The position numbers and the translations under genes are program-made. From Parietichytrium sp. I65-24A (Eukaryota; Sar; Bigyra; Thraustochytrida; Thraustochytriidae): a stretch of 64,000 nucleotides of DNA. Below, one piece after another: positions 39,236 to 48,425 of the stretch. How positions within the stretch are numbered: position 1 is the first letter of the stretch; each line of letters opens with the position of its first letter. The notes beneath the pieces were generated by a model, which ran no database searches, had not been told where the DNA came from, and worked only from the letters and a program-made list of their open reading frames with translations. The stretch lies in NCBI GenBank assembly GCA_012862575.1, contig BLSF01000005.1, positions 682,001-746,000 of the forward strand, in the 5' to 3' direction.

Positions 39236-42079
39236 ATGAACGTGACGTTGGGCGTGCGCTCGGTGGTGGCGCGGTTGACTCGCGCGCCGGAGAATGGAGC
39301 AAGTTCTGGCGATGGCGTTAAGAAAAGCGACGCGAAGAAAGGCGCCAAGTCTGCGGCAGCGAGTGAGGAGCAGCCGTTCACGAGCGACCATGCTCTGCTC
39401 TCTGTGCGACTTGCATGGGAGACGCAAGTTCCCAACATGCCGCCGGAATGGACGTCGAAACCGTGGCGAAATGTGCACCCTCGAGCGACCTTTGAGGAGA
39501 ATGAGAATGAGAATGAGAATGTGAATGGGCAAGCAGAGTACAGGTCGCTTCCGCGAGGGTGCTTGGAGGAGAGCGTTGATTTGGAGGGAAGCGTGGACGA
39601 GGAGATGTTGAACGGACTGGCGAACTGCGGCGGTCTTCGGGTGGAAATCTTGCTCGGTCGCAAGCCGTCGGCAGAGAGTGTGGTGCTAGGGCAAGCGGTG
39701 GTTCCAGCTGAGCAAGCGCTGCTACGCGGTAACCGTTTCCATGAGATGCTCGAGTTTGGGCCGAATGAAGCACTTGGCATCTGCTATTTGGCGGCGGAAG
39801 TCAGCGCGTTTTGCTCGGACGACCTTGCGAGGCTCATGGAACGCTGCAAGCTGCTTGTGTTTTCCAGAGCGAAGATCAAGGCGGCCCTGCCTATTTTCTA
39901 CGAGCACTACATTGATGCTGCAAAAGAGGCAGCCCAAGCTGCACTAGCCAAGGCCTCGAAAGGAAAGGGCAAGGCAGAGGAGGTGTCTCAGGAAACGCCA
40001 GCTGAAGATGGTCAACTTAGCGAAGCTGAGATTGAACAATTGGCACCGCTAGTAGCGGCAAAGCCTCAAGAGCTAAAACTATCATTCGCCGTCAGATGCC
40101 CTCGAGCTAAACGATTAGAATCCGAGAAGAAAGGAGTGGAAGAGCCTGAAGGCCACGTCGACGAGATGAAAGCAGACGCTGATGCTACTCCAGATGTTGA
40201 GGAAGGCGAGAGCAAAAGTGAAGGCGTGGAAGATGAAGCAAGAAACCAAGTTGTTGATGACACGATTGCCTTAGCATTCGAAGCGCAGGGCTACTTTGTG
40301 ACATTCCAGAAGGAGACCAAGACGTGGGAAGTCGAATGCAGGACCGAAGAGGGTCAGAGACTGACGTATGTTCTCATGCCAGAAACAAGCCAAATGCTAT
40401 TGGAGAACCTTGAGGACCTGAAAAATGTACAAGTATACTTAACGGAGGTGCAAAGCGGTGAACAAGACAAGGAACCAAAGTCGTTAACAAGCGAAGTAGA
40501 CTTTCGGCCTGTCTTCTCAGCAAAATTGGAGAGCCAACCGTCGGGAGACCCGGTTGACAATGATGTTGTGGAGGTATTCATGCAATGCAGCCCAAAGCTG
40601 GACATGCCTTTGCCGGGAGTGTTTAAGGCAAGCTTGAGAAAATCCTTCACACCAAGCGATGGCATTCTTGACAACGAGCGGTCAAGCACGTTGACTGGCG
40701 CCGCGCAGGAGCGCCTCGACAAGGCAAAAGAGACTGGTGCGGCTAAGAAGTATCGAACGAAATTTGAGAAGCAAAGCGTCCGAAATTTAACTTGGCAGCT
40801 GTATGAAACCAGCTATGGACTACGTGAGAGGTTGCTTAAATGTCAGAGCCCAATCGAGTTTGCTGCACAACTGCGAGCAGATGCCTGCTCTGGACTTGCA
40901 AGCCAAGGCCTTTTCGCAGACGATCCCACCCCAGCGCTGTTGGCGTGTGCTGAAGAAGCAGAATTGGATGGTCTTGTGATGCGTGCTGACGAGCTTTGGA
41001 GGCAGCTCTTTCTTATTAAACCCATGGAGACCGGTGTCAGTTTTGCGTTATTCTGCATGCGTCAAGGCAAATATGTCCGTGCCATTGAGATCCTTAGCAG
41101 TCTCCCGTCTGTGCCAAAAGAGTATGGGCCAAGCATCTCGATTTCTGAGAAGCTTCTCTCTTGCGCGGGAATGAAATTCAACCTCGGAGAAGACGCCATT
41201 TTTCTGCGAGATCTCTGCAGATATGAGCTCGGCGAGAAAGAAAGACTTGACTTTAATGACTTGGAGAAGTCGGAGAGTCCAACAAAGTCCAGCGAGTTGG
41301 CCGAATCGCTTAGGGATTTCGCAAGACAAACTCTCGACCTGAACTTGAAGAATACGTCACGACAGGCGATTATCTACGCAAACGCTCGGGAAGAGACTCC
41401 ACTGCACGATGACAAATTCGTCTTTAGTGAATTGCTGCGCGCCAGGTTCAAGATACTCACAGGTCTGCCTGGAGCTGCTGCAAATATCCTTGTCTCGCTG
41501 ACCAAGGAAAGTGAGCACGTTTGCCAAAGTAATGTAGACTTGTTGTTGCGGGCCAATGTGCAGTACCACCTGGGTTGTGCCCAAAAGGCACTGGAATCTA
41601 CCGAGGCGACCACGAAGGCGAGAGCTGCATTTTCGGGATGCCTCTCGCTGCTTGGCGTTTTCAGGGACGAGACTTCTGGCGTAGAGGAGAACAGCGATTC
41701 ATGGAAGACGATGGAAAAACTTAATCTTAAGGCAGCTAAAAGGTTGACTGAAATAGCGGAGTCCACAAAGGACTTTCGCAAAGTTCGGCTACTGTGTAAA
41801 AATGCGACATCCCAATCTCCAGCACTTGGAAATCTTGCTTGGGCATGGACTGGGATGGGATATGCTTGTATGAGTCTCAACGATTTGAAAGGAGCTGAGG
41901 TTGCTTTAAGGCAAGCCTTGCAAGTGGATAGCTCCAACCCGAAGGCCTGGGCATACATGAAGCTTGTGCAAGACCAAGTTGGCAACAAAAAAGAGAGCAG
42001 AATCTGTGCTGAGCAAGCCTTCCGAAATGGTTGGGGAATCGCAACTAGCGTTCTAGGTGATGCGCGAACATTAGCATGA
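39236..42079 (+). CDS. CFAP70: CFAP70/TTC18-like axonemal TPR protein
   Basis: Probable cilia- and flagella-associated protein 70, a TPR protein of the outer dynein arm region. The 947-residue product opens with a C2-like N-domain (MNVTLGVRSVVARL; later VLGQAVVPAEQALL, matching the CFAP70 word ILGQAVVDLLPLL). It continues through a Glu/Lys-rich linker with an ENENENEN stretch and ends in TPR-type helices: RADELWRQLFLIKP near 580, and LAWAWTGMGYACMSLNDLKGAE and NPKAWAYMKLVQDQVG near the C-terminus. The C-terminal TPRs align best to CFAP70; the middle is weakly conserved. Start ATG 39236: the frame above it has only GTG. It converges with the kinesin gene, 138 bases apart. A generic TPR protein is the alternative. 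Confidence 0.7.
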   Translation: MNVTLGVRSVVARLTRAPENGASSGDGVKKSDAKKGAKSAAASEEQPFTSDHALLSVRLAWETQVPNMPPEWTSKPWRNVHPRATFEENENENENVNGQAEYRSLPRGCLEESVDLEGSVDEEMLNGLANCGGLRVEILLGRKPSAESVVLGQAVVPAEQALLRGNRFHEMLEFGPNEALGICYLAAEVSAFCSDDLARLMERCKLLVFSRAKIKAALPIFYEHYIDAAKEAAQAALAKASKGKGKAEEVSQETPAEDGQLSEAEIEQLAPLVAAKPQELKLSFAVRCPRAKRLESEKKGVEEPEGHVDEMKADADATPDVEEGESKSEGVEDEARNQVVDDTIALAFEAQGYFVTFQKETKTWEVECRTEEGQRLTYVLMPETSQMLLENLEDLKNVQVYLTEVQSGEQDKEPKSLTSEVDFRPVFSAKLESQPSGDPVDNDVVEVFMQCSPKLDMPLPGVFKASLRKSFTPSDGILDNERSSTLTGAAQERLDKAKETGAAKKYRTKFEKQSVRNLTWQLYETSYGLRERLLKCQSPIEFAAQLRADACSGLASQGLFADDPTPALLACAEEAELDGLVMRADELWRQLFLIKPMETGVSFALFCMRQGKYVRAIEILSSLPSVPKEYGPSISISEKLLSCAGMKFNLGEDAIFLRDLCRYELGEKERLDFNDLEKSESPTKSSELAESLRDFARQTLDLNLKNTSRQAIIYANAREETPLHDDKFVFSELLRARFKILTGLPGAAANILVSLTKESEHVCQSNVDLLLRANVQYHLGCAQKALESTEATTKARAAFSGCLSLLGVFRDETSGVEENSDSWKTMEKLNLKAAKRLTEIAESTKDFRKVRLLCKNATSQSPALGNLAWAWTGMGYACMSLNDLKGAEVALRQALQVDSSNPKAWAYMKLVQDQVGNKKESRICAEQAFRNGWGIATSVLGDARTLA

Positions 42080-42217
42080 TCGTACATTTCGAGCCCGAAA
42101 CTCACTGCAGCTTCGGACACGATCAACAGTATGTCTTTCCTCTCTGTAATAGTAAAAATATAAAAAAATGGCTGGTTTTACTTACAATCTTCATTCACTA
42201 ACGAAGAGCACGGTCCT

Positions 42218-44062
42218 CTACTTGGTCATTGGAAGCGGCGCTGCTTCAGCGCTCGTCATGTTCAAATCAATGCTCACGATGGGCTTTGGCGAATCGTCGT
42301 CGTCTACATCGTCAGTAGATTCATGCGGCCAAGCTTTTTTGAGTCCTCGAATCGCTCGTTTCAAGATGCGCACTGCAGAAAGCGTTTTCGGAGATGTGTG
42401 CGATGGTTTCTTTGCCTTTGGTGGTGAAGGCGGTATTGCGGATTCCGGGCCTTCAGACTTGGACTCCTCAGAAGCAGCTCGTTTAACAATATTCACCTTT
42501 GCCACAGGTTGACGCAAAGACTTCTCCTCCTGACCTGAAACGTTTACAAATTCTGACGGATTCACATTTTCAGATTTTGGTTCAAAAACATCCTCATAAG
42601 TCACATCCGGCCCTAGCCAGTGTTCAAAAGACTGGAGCCATGAGGCAAACTCGCCCGAAGCGTTATCGGTGAGGTACTCTAGACTCAGAAGACGTTCGCG
42701 AGTTGACTTTAGGAGACCTGAGTGCCCATGGCCAGACCCAGGGCTCGGGGTGCCGAACAGCCGAAAGAAAACCCTCCCTTCTTTGGTGTGAGCGCTTTCG
42801 ATCTCGGTAATTCTTGAGCGAGGGATTCGCACAGGAGACTCCTCCAGGCTGAAGACAACAATCACATCATCATCGACGTCAACACGTACTCTCTTGCCAT
42901 GCAGAAACTCAATCTCTTTGGAAATTTGTTGCAGAGCCTCCTGGTCCATGTTGTGAACCAAGGAAGTTAACATCTCACGTATCTTGTCATGCTCTCGCAG
43001 ACACTCCAGCGCCTTCCCAAGGTCTTTTTGAAGCTTTTCATTCTCCTTTTCGAGACGGCGTACCTTTTGTTCGAGTGATTCGTTCTCCGTGACAGTGGTG
43101 GTCAAAGCTCGACATCGTTGAGCAAAGCGGCAAGACGACAGAGTTTCGGAGCGATGGCCAGGACTTGGGTTCAATGTAATCAAAAAGATTGTTTGGGAGT
43201 TGCCATTGAGACTGTCGCGCAGCAAAGATGTCATTGTGGAGTTCCGGAAGGAGATATGGTCTCGTTTTAGCTGTAGGCCCATCACGACTTGCTCCAGAAA
43301 GTGAAGAGAGAGATTGATGTGCTTGGACGTGGCGTCATGAGTTCTCTCCGACCCTGCGAGGTCGACAAAGTGCAATCTGCTGGTGTGCAATCGAGTCTGA
43401 ATGTGCATTGTCAACAGGCAATGCGACCGCGAGGAAGTCATATTTAGAGCCGTCGAGCCGGTGGTCCTTTCCACATTTCCTTTGAAAAAGAGATCGAGCG
43501 CGTCCTCTTCTGATTCTGCGCTTAATACGCTGAGATTCTTCATGTGAATGTTTGATTCGCCTTTGGAGTCTCCGCCAAGCGCGAAGACGGGCACCTTTTT
43601 ACGTTCGTCGAGCAGGTCGTAGACCTCTTCTCTGTACACCTCAACGTAGGAAAACTTCAGGCCCACCAAATCAGGACACTCAAAAACTCGCGATATTGCT
43701 CTTGGTATTACGCCTCTGCTCTCGTACGATGCCCCGCCTGTGATAGAATATGTCTTTCCTGACCCGGTCTGCCCGTACGCAAAAACAGTCCCGTTCAGCC
43801 CGCATAGCCCGCCTTCCACGACCGTTGCGACGGATTTCTGGTACAGCTCTTCCTGGTCTGTGTCCCCGCTAAACACGCCGTCGAAAGTAAAAGAGTGGTC
43901 CTTGTTTTTTGATTTCACGGAGAGCACCTGAGAGTGCCGCTCGTGTTTTATGCAGCTCTCCAGAACCTTTGGCGAAGACGACACTTCCTCGTCATCAGAG
44001 AACACCGATGCGTTCACACGCCCGCCTCGAATCCTTGCGAAAGTCCGCACTTTGAAAGCCAT
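42218..44062 (-). CDS. Kinesin-9-like motor protein (KIF6/KIF9)
   Basis: Microtubule motor, 614 residues with an N-terminal motor head. P-loop GQTGSGKT at 97-104, switch I NMTSSRSH, switch II DLAGSE, then FLEQVVMGLQLKRDHISFRNSTMTSLLRDSL and LSSCRFAQRCRAL. The FLEQ.V.GL...RDHI.FR pattern is typical of kinesin-9 (KIF9 and KIF6), which act in motile flagella. A coiled coil follows at about 330-380, then an acidic tail without a recognised domain. Oddities: the segment after DLAGSE is about eight residues shorter than in other kinesins (loop 11), and the NKSL motif reads NLSL, so motor activity may be weakened. ATG 44062 gives a normal N-terminus (MAFKVRTFARIR). It lies beside two other flagellar genes. 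Confidence 0.88.
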   Translation of the reverse strand: MAFKVRTFARIRGGRVNASVFSDDEEVSSSPKVLESCIKHERHSQVLSVKSKNKDHSFTFDGVFSGDTDQEELYQKSVATVVEGGLCGLNGTVFAYGQTGSGKTYSITGGASYESRGVIPRAISRVFECPDLVGLKFSYVEVYREEVYDLLDERKKVPVFALGGDSKGESNIHMKNLSVLSAESEEDALDLFFKGNVERTTGSTALNMTSSRSHCLLTMHIQTRLHTSRLHFVDLAGSERTHDATSKHINLSLHFLEQVVMGLQLKRDHISFRNSTMTSLLRDSLNGNSQTIFLITLNPSPGHRSETLSSCRFAQRCRALTTTVTENESLEQKVRRLEKENEKLQKDLGKALECLREHDKIREMLTSLVHNMDQEALQQISKEIEFLHGKRVRVDVDDDVIVVFSLEESPVRIPRSRITEIESAHTKEGRVFFRLFGTPSPGSGHGHSGLLKSTRERLLSLEYLTDNASGEFASWLQSFEHWLGPDVTYEDVFEPKSENVNPSEFVNVSGQEEKSLRQPVAKVNIVKRAASEESKSEGPESAIPPSPPKAKKPSHTSPKTLSAVRILKRAIRGLKKAWPHESTDDVDDDDSPKPIVSIDLNMTSAEAAPLPMTK

Positions 44063-46346
44063 TTTGCGTACCAGCTCGCACGCTATCCGGCAATGTCAGG
44101 CGCCGATGGAGAGCGAGCGCTTAGCGATGGGTCGACTTCTTGTCTTCGGCGAGCTCGCGTGTCTCTGTGTTTCCAAAGGTAGCAATGCTTAAGAGTACCC
44201 AGTTTCATCTCCCCTGACCCAAGCGCATACTCTGCGAACGGCGAAGTCGGGACACGCATCGGGCCAAAGTCTCAAAAGAGTGTGAAAGGAAAAGGTCATG
44301 GGCACTAGATGGCGCCTTTCATTCGGGCGTAGAGCAACGCAATGGCATAGCGATCATGACGATCATGGTCTGACCGTGATAATCATACATATGATGGCCG
44401 TGATCCATCGATGAGAGAAACAAAAAAACTCAGACTCGAATCATGCTGATGTCACGGTCACCACGGTCACGGTGCAAAAAAAAAAAAAAAACGGCAACTC
44501 TTGAATGAGTACTGAAACTCAAGGGAGGGCGGAAGCATCGAAGTGGCTTGTCTACATTGCGTTTGCTGTCGCTCTGAACGACGCTATTCGTCCGGGCCCC
44601 TACGCCAGCGTCGGGCACAAATCTGCTCGAGAGCGAGAGGCGAAAACCAGAATTCAGGCATCCCCTTTGGAGTAGTTGTTGTAGTTGATGCAGTTGGTGT
44701 ATGCCAAAGCCTGACCAGCTCACAGTCAGGAAGGGTCGGTACTAGTATTGATTAGGGGTTAGTTAGCTGCGCACACCACCGCAACCGCAACTCAGAGTGG
44801 CACACACCGTGTCATGCCTGATCGCAGCAACTGCGATGTTTGCGAAGTCTCTCGCGTGCCAGCTCTTCAGGGGAGTAGAGTGTGATTCTGCTGCACCTTT
44901 GTTGCGCCCATAATTTTTTTAATTCAGCTTTCTTGTCTTCTGTCGGAGTGTTCATGCGCGTTCGTGTTCATGTTCATGGACAGCGACACAGCGACAATGT
45001 ATGTGAAGAAAGGAAAAAAAAGGAATGAATTATTGGCCTTTCGCATGCATTACGAGTTCCGGTAATAGTTCTGTTAGGAGTACGTCCGACTATCCTGAGA
45101 ATTCTCAGAAAGATTACAGCCCAGTACTAGCACTAGCTAGATAGAGTATCCGTAAATGTACTGTAGTCCTCGCATGCGAAGATAAGATGTATTAGTGTTT
45201 TTGGCTGTCTTTTCTCCAAGGGAGGTAGTGCTGAGCCAGATCGACGTGTCTACTGTATATGTTAATGCAGGCGAGTAGGAGTCGGACTCGCTCACGGCAA
45301 ACTGCTAAGCGGATTAAGTGTCTAAATAGAGTAGAGGTTAAGCCACTGTCAGGTAAAGCGCGATGTACTATATCGGAGTCTGCGGAGCTTGCGGAGTGTC
45401 CTATTCCCAGAAGTAACTATTTGTAACTTGCTGAATTCTGTCCAAGTTGACAACGCTGTGCCCAAGTCGAAGCATGTCAAAACAACATTCCCTTCATCAC
45501 TGCGCCAATTGTATCGCGGTATTCATTGAACAATTGAACAGAACTAAATTCACAACCTTCTCTCAGGCCCCAGTGCTGCGATGGTTGCGATTGTCTGCGA
45601 CGAATTCAAAGACGCTGGAACTTGGCTCAACAAACTTTGCACTCTCTCTCTCTGGGTGTCTCATGCTCTCTTAGGACTCCACACAGTACTCTCATCCAAT
45701 ACTAGTATTCGAAGTATTCGCTGTCAATGAACGAATGTAATGCGCTCATTCTAGCATTCACTCACTGTCAGAGCATGTCAGAGCAGAGTTTTGCCTTGTG
45801 AGCCACCTAAGACAGATGTAATGAGTCATTGCGCATTATATATATAAATGATCGAGTGAGTGAGCGAGTGAGGTGGTAGTAGAGGTATCAATAGTACTTC
45901 AGTCTCAGTCCTCTCGGGACCTTTACTCCAAACCTTAATAGTCGCAGTAGTCCCTCGGTGTTGTTGTTGTTGTTGTTGTTGTTGACTGTTGGCTGTCGTT
46001 GCGGAGTGCACTGCGACACTGTGCGACTCTGCTTGTGATTGCTTGTGATTGTCGGCTGAGAGTGCGAGTGAGGCTGCGAGTCTTTGGACTTAACGCTTGA
46101 ACGAGTGTTTCTTTCTCGCGTGCGGGTCTGGTGAGTTGATCGGGAGGAGTCGGAAGTTGGAAGTTGGAAAGTAGGCGGGGTGGCAGGTGGATGTCTCGGG
46201 TTTTGGGCTGCCGCTGCGGTAGCAGAGTGGTGAGATTGATGTGCGCGCGAAGAGTGGTTGCTCGGATGGGGTCGCTAGGGGGATGCGGAGGCTGACTGAG
46301 GAGCGTTGATGTAGTGTGCAGGAAAGCGTTTTCGGGCAGCGGGAAG
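44063..46346. other. Long gene-free region upstream of kinesin and opine dehydrogenase
   Basis: About 2.3 kb with no supported gene. It holds a poly-A run (44476-44491), a TATATATATA word near 45838 and a TTG repeat (45959-45984). CTAG words are scattered at 45120-45160. Promoters of two divergent genes must lie at its ends. I see no tRNA or rRNA. Confidence 0.5.
45959..45984. repeat. TTG trinucleotide repeat
   Basis: About eight TTG units, intergenic. Confidence 0.9.
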
Positions 46347-47819
46347 ATGAAGTCCAACTTTCCAGTGGTGCTCTGCGGAGGCAGCAATGGTACGAGCTAC
46401 TTTTCTGGTCTGTGGTCCTCGGGTAAATTGCCAACGGGGTCGCACCCAGTCAGAGTCGTCACTCGCCGCCCTGAGAGGTTTGCTGAGCCGCTCACAGTCC
46501 GCGAGTCGTACCAGCCTGGCAAAGGCACGGTTCTTGGAGATTCCATCTTTGCACCGATTTCCTGGAGAGAGTACAAGTCCGGCAAGGTGGACGCTTTCGA
46601 TTACAGCCAGCTGGACCAAGCTTTCAAGGATGCAGAGTGCATCTGGATCTGCGCGCCGGTAAATGCTTACGACGAGATGCTGGAGAAGATTATGCCAGCT
46701 GCTGCTGCCGAGGCAGAGCGTGCGGGGCGGACCGAGGCAAACCCTCTGCTCATCTGTGTGATGTACGCTCAGGGCGGTGTCGATTGGATGGCCATTTCTA
46801 AAGTTGGCGGCCGTCTTCCGAAAGGTCTAGGTCTCTGCTTGCTGAAAAATTTCCCGGCGCTTATCAGCCGAACCTCAGAGAAGGTTGTGGAAAATTTCGG
46901 ATACCATCCAAACTGTGCATGGTACGCACCATACCCAAGAACCGCTGCGCCATCTGCTAAACGTGTGTGCAAGGCTTTGTTTGCAAACAACGGTCATTCT
47001 TGGGCAGTGCAGGAGCTGAAGACCCCTCTCTTGTGCACTCTTGGAGGAAGCAATCAGCTTTTACATCCCACTATTATCGGTGGGCTTCTTGGAAACGCCC
47101 CTGGGGTTTCATTTGACGATCAGCCCAAGGTGTACCGCGGGCTTCCATTCCGAAGCTTCCAGCTCATGGCCTCCATTTGGAAGGAAACCATGGCGCTTGC
47201 AGAGACGCTAGAGACGGTCTTCAAAGTGCCAATCATGGACAAGATCGGCTTTGCTGGCCCTGTGCGCAACGTCATGAAGCTTTACGCACACAAGTGGCCG
47301 GAGACGTTGGTGGCCATAATGGTATGGGTGAGCATCAATGCCACTTCGCGTCTCCGAGCGGCAAAGATGCCGGTCATCCCAAATCCACACAAAGGCGACA
47401 AGGTTGCTCAAGCAACCAACACCGACGGACCCCTGGTCTTTAATGCCAGTCACAGATTCATCGTGGACGATGTTCCATATGGGCTTTGCGTTTTGTATGG
47501 CATCGCCGAGATCGTGGAAGTGCCGATGCCAGCCACCGGGAAGCTCATTGCGGACCTCCAATTGTACCTAAAGAAGGAGTATGTTGTCGTCGAGGGTGCT
47601 CGCTTTGCTTTGAAGGGCCGCGATGCTCCTTTCACCGGAGCTCCACAAGCTTACGGTGTCACTACTTTGGCTCAACTCCGCCAGCTGATTTTGGACGGTC
47701 AGCTTCCGCTGTTGTCCAAGTCCCCTTCCTATGCAGGGGCCGATGGCCAGGCTGCAAACGGCCAAGACCCATCTAGCAACGTGTCCGCGCCAACTTCAAA
47801 CGTGTTTTCCCGTTTGTAA
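46347..47819 (+). CDS. Opine (octopine/nopaline) dehydrogenase family oxidoreductase
   Basis: NAD(P)-dependent enzyme of the octopine dehydrogenase superfamily, which reductively condenses an amino acid with a 2-oxo acid such as pyruvate. 490 residues from ATG 46347; the frame above has only GTG. The N-terminus is a Rossmann fold with a VVLCGGSNGTSYFSG nucleotide loop. In the C-terminal domain HPTIIGGLLGNAPG and DDVPYGLCVLYGIAEIVEVPMP resemble the catalytic domain of opine dehydrogenases (His near the substrate site). TDGPLVFN and LKKEYVV follow. No signal peptide, so cytosolic. In marine invertebrates these enzymes regenerate NAD+ under low oxygen; that role here is inference. The amino-acid partner cannot be predicted. 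Confidence 0.75.
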   Translation: MKSNFPVVLCGGSNGTSYFSGLWSSGKLPTGSHPVRVVTRRPERFAEPLTVRESYQPGKGTVLGDSIFAPISWREYKSGKVDAFDYSQLDQAFKDAECIWICAPVNAYDEMLEKIMPAAAAEAERAGRTEANPLLICVMYAQGGVDWMAISKVGGRLPKGLGLCLLKNFPALISRTSEKVVENFGYHPNCAWYAPYPRTAAPSAKRVCKALFANNGHSWAVQELKTPLLCTLGGSNQLLHPTIIGGLLGNAPGVSFDDQPKVYRGLPFRSFQLMASIWKETMALAETLETVFKVPIMDKIGFAGPVRNVMKLYAHKWPETLVAIMVWVSINATSRLRAAKMPVIPNPHKGDKVAQATNTDGPLVFNASHRFIVDDVPYGLCVLYGIAEIVEVPMPATGKLIADLQLYLKKEYVVVEGARFALKGRDAPFTGAPQAYGVTTLAQLRQLILDGQLPLLSKSPSYAGADGQAANGQDPSSNVSAPTSNVFSRL

Positions 47820-48425
47820 AGTGCCCTGCCCATACCCCTTCTCCATTTTCTCTGCTTTTGTTTTTCAAGGTGGTGATGAAGTCGTCCGCATACTTCTTCA
47901 CATACAAAAGCCAAGTTGAAGTTCGCAACTAATGAACCATCACCACCCCTCATCGCGACGTTTTTCGTACAACAACTCTTCGTCACAAGAATAGTCTGCC
48001 TTTCAATCTTCAGTTTTACAAATGTCTTATCTGCAATCTATGGGCGCAGCGATCCATTGCCCTCCAGAAAAAATCAGCCCGCTATCCTCACGATCTCCAT
48101 GGCATGCGTGAGTGGGAGGGCCTCGAGCCTCACCACTTATCCCAATCCTCCACTTCCTTCACCGTCCAATTTGCCTGAATGCAATTTCGCAATCTTGACT
48201 CGCAACCTCAGCTTCTGGCGGACCCTATTCTAAACACTAACGACATCATAAGACACCATAAGACCATGAGACAGTCTTACAAGTCTTACAGACCAAATTG
48301 CAAACTTGCTCGCACAAAAGGCAGTTCACCTTGCTGGTGGCGTTGGTACTCGAGTACCGGTACTCGGCAGGCTGCTGAACGCAGTACGCGCAATTTCGCG
48401 AGCCGTCTATGATCTTTGACCCGAT
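47820..48425. other. Spacer between opine dehydrogenase and RCC1-TBC genes
   Basis: No gene. It contains the second CTCGAG-centred palindrome about 70 bases before the RCC1-TBC start. Confidence 0.55.
48345..48358. promoter_or_regulatory. GGTACTCGAGTACC palindrome, copy 2
   Basis: Perfect 14-bp palindrome about 70 bases before the RCC1-TBC start codon, followed at once by an overlapping ACCGGT palindrome. Candidate site for a dimeric transcription factor. Confidence 0.65.
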
